NCBI GenBank assembly: GCA_021151695.1
Contig: JAGKWU010000001.1
Span: 1-64,000 of the forward strand
Direction of reading: 5' to 3'
DNA from: Cellvibrionaceae bacterium
Lineage (GTDB): Bacteria; Pseudomonadota; Gammaproteobacteria; Pseudomonadales; Cellvibrionaceae
DNA length: 64,000 nucleotides
The notes under the pieces were generated by a model. It had not been told where the DNA came from. It saw only the letters and a list, made by a program, of their open reading frames with translations, and did not search any database. Numbering within the stretch: position 1 is the stretch's first letter; each line of letters opens with the position of its first letter. Below are positions 52,311-59,915 of the stretch, piece after piece. The translations under genes were made by a program, and so were the position numbers.

Positions 52311-53159
52311 ATGGTCAGGCGTAAACAACAAGATATTCATGTCAATCAGGAACGTTGGCTGGTGTCTTATGCGGACTTCATTACATTGCTATTTGCTTTT
52401 TTTGTAGTGATGTATTCCATCTCCCAGGTCAACCAAAGCAAATATCGTGTTCTTTCTGAAACCTTCGTGCAGGCCTTTAATCAACCTAACGATTCCAAAG
52501 CGAACCCTATGCCACAGGAGCAAACCAATCCGTCTAACGATGTGATTGCGCCGGTTAATATGGGTAAGACCGCAACGGAAGATTCAACCCAGCCTCAGCA
52601 AGTTGTGATTGTAACGGACACTGCCAAGCCAGAAATGAATGCCCAGAGCAATACAACAGCATCCACGCCCACCAGTGATGAGCTCACGCAAATATCTGAT
52701 CTGGTGAACGAAAAATTCTCACAGCTGATTAATGATCAAATGATCAAAGTGTCCAGCAATGAGTTGTGGCTGCAAATCGAATTGAATGACAGTATTTTAT
52801 TCCCATCCGGCGGTGTAGATCCGAGTGCGCAAGCGCGCGCTATTTTTGATGAGATTTCTGAAATACTGAAAAACTACACCAATCCCATTCAAGTGGAAGG
52901 CTTCACTGACAATGTTCCCATCAGTAATTCCCGTTATCCTACCAACTGGGAGCTATCTTCCGCGCGCGCTACAGAAATTGTGAAATACCTGGCGGGCAGG
53001 GGAGTTGCACCAGAGCGTTTGGCGGCGGTGGGTTATGGTGAATTCCAACCGGTTGCGCCTAATGATACTGAAGCCGGTCGCGCACAAAATCGCCGTGTGG
53101 CTATTATGGTAGCCAAGCGCAAAATGGAGCGACCAAAGGCCGCTCCTTCGCAGTTATAG
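52311..53159 (+). CDS. motD: Flagellar motor stator protein MotD (MotB family)
   Basis: The 282-aa partner of MotC has one helix (about 19-38) with the proton-binding Asp22 in SYADFITLLFAFF, a long Gln/Asn/Pro linker (about 60-150) and an OmpA-like peptidoglycan-binding domain (VEGFTDNVPISNSRYPTNWE, then LSSARATEIVKYLAGRG, GRAQNRRVAI). Such Asp and OmpA motifs are essential in the MotB family. It starts 31 bp after motC. In relatives, parC would follow directly; here about 2.8 kb of unrelated genes intervene. Confidence 0.94.
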   Translation: MVRRKQQDIHVNQERWLVSYADFITLLFAFFVVMYSISQVNQSKYRVLSETFVQAFNQPNDSKANPMPQEQTNPSNDVIAPVNMGKTATEDSTQPQQVVIVTDTAKPEMNAQSNTTASTPTSDELTQISDLVNEKFSQLINDQMIKVSSNELWLQIELNDSILFPSGGVDPSAQARAIFDEISEILKNYTNPIQVEGFTDNVPISNSRYPTNWELSSARATEIVKYLAGRGVAPERLAAVGYGEFQPVAPNDTEAGRAQNRRVAIMVAKRKMERPKAAPSQL

Positions 53160-53161
53160 TT

Positions 53162-53343
53162 TTATGATTTGAGTGCCGTTACTGCTCCCGTCGCTATCAT
53201 TAATGAGCCCGCTGTTTTATTGATAATACCGCTATTATCTTTTTCGCTGAGAATTGCTTTGGCTTTATTCGCTATTAATGCGTAGATCGTATTAACCCCA
53301 CCAAACGTAATGCTGGCACTGAGCATAATCGTACCTAGCTCAA
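53162..53343 (-). pseudogene. 3' remnant of a LysE/RhtB-type amino-acid exporter
   Basis: On the minus strand, just past the phzF stop, a frame bounded upstream by TAG reads ITIELGTIMLSASITFGG, then NTIYALIANKAKAIL and AGSLMIATGAVTALKS, ending at TAA 53164-53162. A hydrophobic segment, a basic/Ala-rich link, then a final helix with AGxLMIxxGxxxAL match the last two helices of LysE/RhtB exporters. The N-terminal three quarters are missing. Only ATG 53326 could start it (54 aa), so it is read as a decayed gene. Confidence 0.6.
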
Positions 53344-53346
53344 TTG

Positions 53347-54153
53347 TTATCTAAACTTACCCTTGGCAAACGTAAAACATTTGCCTGTCAGGTTTACGCT
53401 GCCCTCGTCAACTTTCAGATCAAGAATGCCTCCGCGTTTTGACAACTGTTCTGCGCGTAATTCAGACTTTCCCAATTGCCTTTCCCAGAAGACGGCCAAA
53501 CTGCAATGGGCTGAGCCTGTTACCGGATCTTCATTGACACCTACCGCTGGTGCAAAAAAACGCGAGACGAAGTCTCGTTCAGAATTGCTGCTGGCGGCTG
53601 TGATAATCATGCCGCGAGGTGTCAGTCGTGCGATGGTTGCAAAATCCGGCTCGTAGTTTTTCACTTCATCTTCGCTGCCAAGGTGAATGAGAAAATCTTC
53701 CCCGGCGCGGTAAGTGTCCAGTGCATTCAACCCCAATTCATCAAAACCCAATTCGTGCAAATAGACTTTACTCAGATATTCACACTGAATTTTGGGAAAG
53801 GTTAATGTGATGCTCTCCGCTCCCGTTTTGGCTGACAGGGTGCCGCTCAGGGTCGAGAATAGAAATTCCGACTCTTTTATTCCCATTTCCCGGGCAAGTG
53901 CATGGGCAGATGCCAGGGTTGCATGACCGCAAAGTTTTACTTCGCAGCTGGGCGTAAACCAACGCAGTTGCCAATGATTGTTGCCCCGGTACCACAGAAA
54001 AGCCGTCTCTGAATAATTAAATTCCGCTGCGATTTGCTGTAACCATTCGTCACTTTTAGGCTCTTCAAGAATACATACCGCGGCCTGGTTGCCAGTGAAA
54101 GCTCCGAAGCTAAACGCATCTATGATAAAAAACGGAAAAGACGATTCTGACAT
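53347..54153 (-). CDS. PhzF-family isomerase/epimerase-like protein
   Basis: From ATG 54153 (GAGGAA at 6 nt) the protein has about 268 aa and two similar halves with the diaminopimelate-epimerase fold. Early signatures DAFSFGAFTGNQAAVCIL and NYSETAFL contain the conserved catalytic Glu; GHATLASAHAL and GVNEDPVTGSAHCSLAVFW complete the pattern. PhzF relatives isomerise amino-acid-like or phenazine precursors; most are of unknown substrate. No other phenazine gene is present. It is divergent from a MocR regulator over a 166-bp region with clear boxes, and is probably its target. Confidence 0.88.
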   Translation of the reverse strand: MSESSFPFFIIDAFSFGAFTGNQAAVCILEEPKSDEWLQQIAAEFNYSETAFLWYRGNNHWQLRWFTPSCEVKLCGHATLASAHALAREMGIKESEFLFSTLSGTLSAKTGAESITLTFPKIQCEYLSKVYLHELGFDELGLNALDTYRAGEDFLIHLGSEDEVKNYEPDFATIARLTPRGMIITAASSNSERDFVSRFFAPAVGVNEDPVTGSAHCSLAVFWERQLGKSELRAEQLSKRGGILDLKVDEGSVNLTGKCFTFAKGKFR

Positions 54154-54210
54154 GGCGGTTCCTCTGGTGGTGGTTTTCACGATGGTCAGAATATGCTTGT
54201 CGCGGTGATG

Positions 54211-54295
54211 AATACAGATTTAGACTTCAAATAAATTGCCAGTACAGATTGGTTTCTATGAAACTGTACTGGTCAAAGCCTGGTGCATCTGTATT
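54211..54295. promoter_or_regulatory. Nested inverted boxes, likely MocR operator
   Basis: Four copies of a TACAG(A/T)T box occur: 54211-54219 (aatacagat), 54239-54247 (ccagtacag), 54264-54272 (ctgtactgg) and 54287-54295 (atctgtatt). The inner two are perfect 9-bp inverted copies, as are the outer two, and both pairs share nearly the same centre (54253-54256). They lie between the phzF and mocR starts, so the regulator probably binds here and controls both. Confidence 0.75.
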
Positions 54296-54319
54296 GTATT
54301 CCCCGCCCGGAGTCTCACT

Positions 54320-55753
54320 ATGGGAAATCTCTATCATCAACTCGCCACCGAAATCATTTCGCAAATCGACACAGGTATTTACAAAGTGGGCGATAAATTG
54401 CCCGGTGTGCGAACAATCAGTTCCCAACGTGGTGTAAGCCCTGCAACAGTCGTTGCCGCTTACGATGAGCTTCTTAATGGCGGCTATGTGGAATCGCGTC
54501 CGCGCTCGGGCTTTTATGTAAGCTCGCGGGTTGGGGCGGATTTCCTATCGCCGCAACTCACATCTCATAAAGTAACACCGCGGGATGTGGTGGGGCAGGA
54601 GTTAGTGGTTGAACTGCTGCAACAGATCCAACTGGCTAATGCGGTCAACCTGGGCACGGCAGTGCCAGATACCAAAATCCTACCCACCAGTATTGTTGAA
54701 AAGGCCATTATTAAAATGGCGCGCCTGCAGCGTTCCAATGTGTGTAGCTACGAAGCGCTGCCAGCGGGCAATCCCGAATTGCGCCAACAGATCGCCAAGC
54801 GCATGGCGTTGCTCGGATGCCAGTTAAGTGTGGATGACATAGTGATTACCAATGGTTGCCAGGAAGCCTTGTCGTTGACCTTGAAAGCCCTGACACAACC
54901 GGGCGACTATGTTGCGGTTGAATCGCCCAGCTATTACGGATTGCTGCAAATTATTGAGCATCTCGGGCTTCGCGCTATTGAGATTCCGACTGATCCTGTC
55001 GAAGGTATTTCGCTGGACGCCTTGCAACTGGCCTTTGACCATTGGTCCATCAAGGTCTGTCTGGTTATGAGCAATATTAGCAATCCTTTGGGGGCAACCC
55101 TCACCGATGAAACCAAAAAGGCGCTGGTAGCACTCTGCCGCAAAAACAAAGTCGCCCTGGTCGAGGACGATATCTATGGCGATTTGGGATTTGGCAATCA
55201 ACGTTCAAGTATTTGTAAGCGTTACGATGAAAGGGTGATTTATTGCTCTTCGTTTTCCAAAGCCCTGGCGCCCGGTTTGCGAGTGGGTTGGATCGCCTCC
55301 AAACAATTGGCAAGTTCGCTTAGCCAATTAAAATTTATGAGCAGCCTTGCCAGCCCAACCATCGTTCAATATGCGCTCACCGATATTTTGGCGAGCGGTA
55401 AATATGAGCGGCATTTGCGTTCCATTCGTATCCAGCTGGCGAAGGCCATGCATGAACTTATCCTGGCGATAGAGCGCTATTTTCCCCAGGATACCCGCAT
55501 TACCAAACCTGAAGGCGGCTTTGTTCTCTGGGTTGAACTACCCAGTGAAAAGTTGCCCAAGAGTTTTGATACTTACGAACTGGCGTTACGTTTACTGGAT
55601 GAAAGCATCGCCATAATGCCCGGTAAATTATTCACCACCACTCAGAAATACAAAAACTGCCTGCGGTTATCCTCGGGTGGTTATTGGACGCCGCAAAAAG
55701 AAAAGGCGCTCAAGCGGGTAGGGGAATTAATCAAGCAAGCCTATAAGGGCTAA
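54320..55753 (+). CDS. MocR-type regulator (GntR winged helix fused to aminotransferase domain)
   Basis: ATG 54320 has GGAG 7 nt upstream; the longer frame would extend into the operator. The protein of about 477 aa starts with a GntR helix-turn-helix (LPGVRTISSQRGVSPATVVAAYDEL, residues 30-55, shown here as two overlapping parts in the family) and continues into a fold-type I aminotransferase domain. The PLP lysine is in SSFSKALAPGLRVGW. MocR proteins sense PLP-amino-acid adducts rather than catalyse transamination. The gene is divergent from phzF and probably controls it and itself. Confidence 0.9.
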   Translation: MGNLYHQLATEIISQIDTGIYKVGDKLPGVRTISSQRGVSPATVVAAYDELLNGGYVESRPRSGFYVSSRVGADFLSPQLTSHKVTPRDVVGQELVVELLQQIQLANAVNLGTAVPDTKILPTSIVEKAIIKMARLQRSNVCSYEALPAGNPELRQQIAKRMALLGCQLSVDDIVITNGCQEALSLTLKALTQPGDYVAVESPSYYGLLQIIEHLGLRAIEIPTDPVEGISLDALQLAFDHWSIKVCLVMSNISNPLGATLTDETKKALVALCRKNKVALVEDDIYGDLGFGNQRSSICKRYDERVIYCSSFSKALAPGLRVGWIASKQLASSLSQLKFMSSLASPTIVQYALTDILASGKYERHLRSIRIQLAKAMHELILAIERYFPQDTRITKPEGGFVLWVELPSEKLPKSFDTYELALRLLDESIAIMPGKLFTTTQKYKNCLRLSSGGYWTPQKEKALKRVGELIKQAYKG

Positions 55754-55943
55754 ACTATAAGTTCCAGCAGCTTATTTGCGGCAATCTATAGATCGGCATG
55801 AAGATTGCTGAAACCAGTGAAATCGCCTTGCGTATAGGTAAAGCGAGCCTAAACTGACGTCTGTTTGACGCTTTTTACGGCGCTATTTTTGATGAATATT
55901 TTGGGTCTATGTTTAGAGGCCAGATGTTGAGGACAGTCTTGAC

Positions 55944-56753
55944 GTGCGTGTGATTACAGTCGCTAACCAAAAAGGTGGAGTGGGTAAAACCACCACCAGC
56001 GTAGCGCTTGGCGGCCTTGCGGCCGATCAGGGGTATCGCGTGTTGCTGCTGGATATAGATCCGCACGGTTCACTTAGCACCTATTTCCGCCGTGATCCTG
56101 ATACCCAGGAACTCAGCAGTTACACCTTATTCCAGGAGCGGAAAGAGTTAACCGCTGCCAGCGTCAAGCGGCTAATTTGCGCCACCAATTACCAAAATCT
56201 GGACATAATTCCATCGGCCACGGCTTTGGCAACCCTTGAGCGCCAAGCCATTGGTCAGGACGGTATGGGCCTGGTATTGGCTCGCGCACTTGCACTGGTT
56301 TACGACGATTATGATTTTGTATTTATCGATACGCCGCCGCTATTGGGTGTGTTGATGATCAATGCCCTTGCTGCTTGCCAGCATCTGGTCATTCCCTGCC
56401 AAACGGAGTTTCTGGCCATGAAAGGCCTTGAGCGTATGGTGAATACCTTGGCGATGATGAGTCGCTCGCGCAAAAAAGCGCTGGAGTACACCATATTGCC
56501 TTTGATGTATGACCGTCGCACCCAGGCATCGGTAACCAGCTTGCGCACTATTCGCAATACCTATCCTCGTGAAGTCTGGCCGGGTCATATTCCTGTCGAT
56601 ACCAAATTTCGCGATGCCAGCCGTATGGGCGTTCCACCTCATTTGTTTGATCCCGAATCGCGCGGTGTTGATGCTTATAAATCCCTGTTTAAATTTTTGT
56701 TGCAGAAATTTGCAGCTGAAGAGCAGCGCGCTGCCGCTGGTGGTAGTTTGTGA
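55944..56753 (+). CDS. parC: ParA-like ATPase ParC, polar chemotaxis array positioning
   Basis: The 269-aa MinD/ParA protein has a deviant Walker A (NQKGGVGKTTT, residues 8-18), a Walker A' DIDPHGSLS and Walker B FIDTPPLLG. In Vibrio and Pseudomonas the orthologue ParC forms a pole-focused gradient and holds chemotaxis arrays at the flagellated pole for inheritance. Translation starts at GTG 55944 and overlaps parP by 4 nt. It resumes the chemotaxis gene order after the phzF/mocR module. Confidence 0.9.
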   Translation: MRVITVANQKGGVGKTTTSVALGGLAADQGYRVLLLDIDPHGSLSTYFRRDPDTQELSSYTLFQERKELTAASVKRLICATNYQNLDIIPSATALATLERQAIGQDGMGLVLARALALVYDDYDFVFIDTPPLLGVLMINALAACQHLVIPCQTEFLAMKGLERMVNTLAMMSRSRKKALEYTILPLMYDRRTQASVTSLRTIRNTYPREVWPGHIPVDTKFRDASRMGVPPHLFDPESRGVDAYKSLFKFLLQKFAAEEQRAAAGGSL

Positions 56754-57670
56754 AAAATCCCTTTGAAAGTTTGCAGGATTATTTTGACGAGCTGCTATTG
56801 CCAGAGCTTCCGCCCGCGCGCGATATTCCCAAGCAAGAGCCCGCACCTGTAGTTTCTGCACGCTCAATTGTCTCTCCAACACCAGTGGTAAATGCTGCAA
56901 AAGCGACGACCAAGCCGGCGCAGCGTTACGCCGAGCCGGAACCAGAACAGAAAGAAAAACTGCAAAAATTATTGAGCAGTGCGCGCGCCAATATCCAGGT
57001 GGCGCCGGTGGTGAAGGTTGAAGTTGCGCCAGTTGAAGCAAAAACTAAATTTGTTACTGATCCCCATGAGATTCAGGAGTGGGTAATTGAAACGGCCGCA
57101 CCCATAGTGGCCGCACCTGTGGCTGAAGTTAGTGCTCCAGCCAGCGATGAAGCGCTGGCGCAGGCTTTCCATATGCCGGGCGCAGAGTGGATGCCTAATG
57201 GCCGGCCGCAGTGGGCGCAATCGCGTTTTGACGTTCTCTTGTTCAAGGTCTCCGGTTTGACGCTTGCAGTTCCCCTGATTTCCCTTGGGCAGATACAACC
57301 GCTTACCGATGAGCTTACGCCACTGTTTGGCCAGGCTGATTGGTTTATGGGGTTGCAACCCACACCGCAAGGCAAGATTCGCACGGTAAATACCGCCAAA
57401 TTTGTCATGCCCGAGCGCTACGATGAAAGCTTCGTCAAAAGTGCCAAGTACGTTGTCTCTATCAACGGTGTGCCCTGGGGCTTGGCGGTCGACTCCGTCA
57501 ACCAGCCCATAAGCCTTATGCCGGAAGATGTTAAATGGCGCACTGATCGCAGTAAGCGTCCCTGGCTGGCAGGTACGGTGAAGGAGCATATGTGTGCTTT
57601 GCTGGATATTCCAATGATTGGTGAAATGCTGATAAACGCCGATAAAAACGCTATCAAAAGCGGGACTTGA
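56750..57670 (+). CDS. parP: ParP, CheW-like polar array adaptor
   Basis: The 306-aa protein has an N-terminal acidic patch (ESLQDYFDELLLPELPPA) likely to bind ParC, a long Pro/Ala/Val linker (about 40-165) and a C-terminal CheW-like fold from about 165 (RFDVLLFKVSGLTLAVPL). In Vibrio, ParP binds CheA through its array-integration domain and links it to ParC. GTG 56750 overlaps the parC stop. Low-complexity linker composition resembles that of CheA here, which may ease interaction. Confidence 0.88.
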   Translation: MKNPFESLQDYFDELLLPELPPARDIPKQEPAPVVSARSIVSPTPVVNAAKATTKPAQRYAEPEPEQKEKLQKLLSSARANIQVAPVVKVEVAPVEAKTKFVTDPHEIQEWVIETAAPIVAAPVAEVSAPASDEALAQAFHMPGAEWMPNGRPQWAQSRFDVLLFKVSGLTLAVPLISLGQIQPLTDELTPLFGQADWFMGLQPTPQGKIRTVNTAKFVMPERYDESFVKSAKYVVSINGVPWGLAVDSVNQPISLMPEDVKWRTDRSKRPWLAGTVKEHMCALLDIPMIGEMLINADKNAIKSGT

Positions 57671-57765
57671 ACTGGCGCGGCCACCAGCCTCGGCTATAGT
57701 TATAGCGACTCTTCCGCATTCGGAACCCTAATTGACATGCCAGGCGAGCCCCTGAGGAAATTTTT

Positions 57766-58251
57766 ATGGCAAATGATGTAATCAAAAATAAAAGCACTGA
57801 CGATCCGGTTCTCCAGTGGGTGACGTTCCGTTTGGATGGCGAGACATACGGCATTAACGTAATGCAGGTGCAAGAAGTCTTACGCTACACCGAAATAGCT
57901 CCCGTACCTGGTGCTCCTTCCTATGTGCTGGGCATTATCAACCTGCGCGGTAACGTGGTGACTGTGATAGATACTCGCCACCGCTTTAATTTGCCCAGTG
58001 GCGAAATCACGGATAACACCCGTATTGTGATTATTGAAACCGAGCGCCATGTGATTGGTATTCTGGTGGATAGCGTGGCGGAAGTGGTTTACTTGCGTCA
58101 GTCAGAAATCGAAATGGCCCCTAACGTGGGCAACGAAGAGTCAGCGAAATTTATCCAGGGCGTATGCCACAAAAACAATGAGCTGCTTATTTTGATCGAA
58201 TTGAATAAACTGCTGACCAGCGAAGAGTGGAGCGAGCTGGAAGACGTTTAA
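57766..58251 (+). CDS. cheW: Chemotaxis coupling protein CheW
   Basis: The 161-aa SH3-like protein links chemoreceptors to CheA. Family signatures are LQWVTFRLDGETYGINVMQV, NLRGNVVTVIDTRHRF and IETERHVIGILVDSVAEV. The length is normal and no extra domain is present. GAGGAAATT lies before the ATG. It sits 95 bp after parP and 24 bp before the DUF2802 gene, matching the order parC-parP-cheW-DUF2802 in Vibrio and Pseudomonas. Confidence 0.95.
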   Translation: MANDVIKNKSTDDPVLQWVTFRLDGETYGINVMQVQEVLRYTEIAPVPGAPSYVLGIINLRGNVVTVIDTRHRFNLPSGEITDNTRIVIIETERHVIGILVDSVAEVVYLRQSEIEMAPNVGNEESAKFIQGVCHKNNELLILIELNKLLTSEEWSELEDV

Positions 58252-58275
58252 TATCAATTGCATCGAGAGGGCACC

Positions 58276-58674
58276 ATGACATTATCACCATTGGAAATCG
58301 GGTTAATAATTAGCCTGCTCCTGAGTGTAATCGCCCTGGTGCTCGCCATCAAAAGCCTGAGTCGCACCCGCGAGCAGCAGGCGCACACCGAAAAACTTTT
58401 CCAGAAACTGACCAAAGAGATGGCCTTGTCCAGCAGTGGCGCTGTAGGTATGGGGCAGCGGTTATTGGCGATGGAAAAGAATCTGCAAGCAGCCCCCAAA
58501 ACTGCACAAAAAATCGACTACTACAACGACGAAGATTTCCAGCCTTATTCTCAAGCCGCCCAGCTGTTTAAAATGGGGTTGGATGCAGAAGAGGTGGCGC
58601 GTCGCTGTGGTTTATCCCGCGCTGAGGCATCACTGATCCAGATGATGCAAATGAAAGCCAACGACATTAAATAG
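58276..58674 (+). CDS. DUF2802 membrane protein, end of chemotaxis operon
   Basis: ATG 58276 has GAGAGGG nearby; the longer frame starts at TTG 58258. One N-terminal helix (IGLIISLLLSVIALVLAI) is followed by a coiled-coil-like stretch (about 30-80) and a C-terminal helix-turn-helix-like part (MGLDAEEVARRCGLSRAEASL). DUF2802 proteins are commonly encoded after cheW in polar chemotaxis clusters, but their role is unknown. The gene ends only 4 bp from the convergent AEC transporter gene, with no terminator between. Confidence 0.85.
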   Translation: MTLSPLEIGLIISLLLSVIALVLAIKSLSRTREQQAHTEKLFQKLTKEMALSSSGAVGMGQRLLAMEKNLQAAPKTAQKIDYYNDEDFQPYSQAAQLFKMGLDAEEVARRCGLSRAEASLIQMMQMKANDIK

Positions 58675-58678
58675 CCGC

Positions 58679-59641
58679 TTATACCAATCCCGTCACCTGC
58701 AATAACCACAAGCCGGCAGTCATAGTCACCAGTGAAAACACCGTTGTTTGCACAATGATATTGGCTGCCAGTTTGGCGTTGCCATTCATCGCTTGCACCA
58801 TCACAAAACTGACAGTTGCTGTGGGTGATGCGGCTAATAAAAACAACACCGCAAGATTTTGTCCGCGCACGCCTAATGCAATCGCGATTCCGCAGGCGAT
58901 AATAGGCGATGCAATCAATTTCCAAACACTCGCTGCCAATGCTCCATCTTTACTGGAATGCAGTTGCCTTATATCCAATGCGCCGCCAATGCAGAGTAGG
59001 GCGAGAGGTAATACCATCTGCCCGAGATAGTTACTGCTGTCTTGCAATATTTTGGGTAGATGAACATTCAATCCGTTAGCAAGCAATCCTAGTGCGATTG
59101 CAATAATCAGCGGGTTCCTGGTGATATCAATGAGAATATTTTTCCAGGAGTTTTCATTGTTAACAGCCAAACTGGTGTTTAAGGAGTAAACCGAGAGGAC
59201 ATTGTAAATAACCACAGTCATGGCGACTGGCAATGAGGCAATGGCCACACCCTCCGCACCGTAGGCATTTGCGCAAAGCGCAAGCCCGAGAATCACCAGA
59301 TTGCCGCGAAATGCGCCCTGCACAAAAACACCGCGATCACGTTTGTTTTGAATGTGCCAGTACGCTGTTGTATGACTAAGGAAAAACACAGTGAAAGTCA
59401 TGATGCCACCGGCAAGCAGTATACGTAAGTCGACGACTTGCGAAAAATTTGCGTGTAAACAACTATTGAATAATAAGACGGGTAGGCCGAGGTTGAACAC
59501 CAACCGCGAAGCGCTTTTGATAAACTCGTCGCTGATGATGGACATGCGTTTTAAAACAACACCTAACACCAGCATAATAAAAATCGGTGCAGTAACTGAG
59601 AAGGCAAAACTTAGTGTGGAAAGTGGAGATGTGTCTGTCAC
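58679..59641 (-). CDS. AEC-family membrane transporter
   Basis: The 320-aa protein has about ten hydrophobic helices in two halves, as in the auxin efflux carrier/YfdV family, with typical ITxNPLIIAIALG-like (here DITRNPLIIAIALGLLANGL) and LLAASPTATVSFVMVQAMNG blocks. Such carriers export or import small organic acids. Translation starts at GTG 59641 behind GAGAA. An intrinsic terminator hairpin ends 14 nt upstream of this start, so expression may depend on read-through or on a promoter within the duplicated uxaC tail. Substrate is unknown. Confidence 0.85.
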   Translation of the reverse strand: MTDTSPLSTLSFAFSVTAPIFIMLVLGVVLKRMSIISDEFIKSASRLVFNLGLPVLLFNSCLHANFSQVVDLRILLAGGIMTFTVFFLSHTTAYWHIQNKRDRGVFVQGAFRGNLVILGLALCANAYGAEGVAIASLPVAMTVVIYNVLSVYSLNTSLAVNNENSWKNILIDITRNPLIIAIALGLLANGLNVHLPKILQDSSNYLGQMVLPLALLCIGGALDIRQLHSSKDGALAASVWKLIASPIIACGIAIALGVRGQNLAVLFLLAASPTATVSFVMVQAMNGNAKLAANIIVQTTVFSLVTMTAGLWLLQVTGLV

Positions 59642-59654
59642 AAATAAATTCTCA

Positions 59655-59750
59655 AAAAATAAACCCGGCAGAAGCCGGGCCTATTTTACGCATAAACAAC
59701 AAAATGAACGTATGAATTATTCGAGCACTCTGAACGGAAAGTAATTTTTT
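59655..59750 (-). repeat. Duplicated uxaC tail and terminator, copy 1
   Basis: This block repeats 59857-59946 with small differences. It includes a terminator stem (cccggc-agaa-gccggg, 59664-59679, T tract on the minus strand to 59654) and a short coding remnant, 59717-59746, reading NYFPFRVLE then stop, against NYFPFKVPE in the true uxaC. It lies directly before the AEC start codon. Confidence 0.85.
59717..59746 (-). pseudogene. uxaC 3'-end remnant
   Basis: Nine codons plus TAA match the last nine of uxaC (59916-59945) except two residues. There is no coding sequence upstream in this copy, so it is a fragment left by duplication of the gene end or by loss of a second gene copy. Confidence 0.75.
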
Positions 59751-59752
59751 TC

Positions 59753-59818
59753 CTCGCTCCCAAGCTGGAGCTTGGGAGCGCAAACCAGATCTGCATTCCC
59801 AAGCTGGAACTTGGGAAC
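59753..59818. repeat. Pair of REP-like palindromes between the duplicated tails
   Basis: Two hairpins lie in direct order: cgctcccaagct / agcttgggagcg is a perfect 12-bp stem with 2-nt centre, and ttcccaag / cttgggaa is a shorter stem. Both share cccaagctgga, a REP/BIME-like arrangement placed exactly between the two copies of the uxaC tail. Confidence 0.85.
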
Positions 59819-59856
59819 GAGAGAGCGGGGAGCTATCACTCATGAATGAGTTCCTT

Positions 59857-59885
59857 AAAAATAAACCCGGCAGAAGCCGGGCCTA
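59857..59885 (-). terminator. uxaC terminator (copy 2 of the duplicated block)
   Basis: Stem cccggc / gccggg with an AGAA loop and a T-rich tract on the minus strand, 30-60 nt after the uxaC stop. The same terminator recurs at 59655-59681. Confidence 0.88.
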
Positions 59886-59915
59886 TTTTACGTGCAACAA
59901 AAAAGAACTGATGAA

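Noticed and set aside
56340..57041. 233-aa open frame opposite parC and parP
   Set aside because: It spans the overlap of two well-supported genes in antisense and has no family resemblance.
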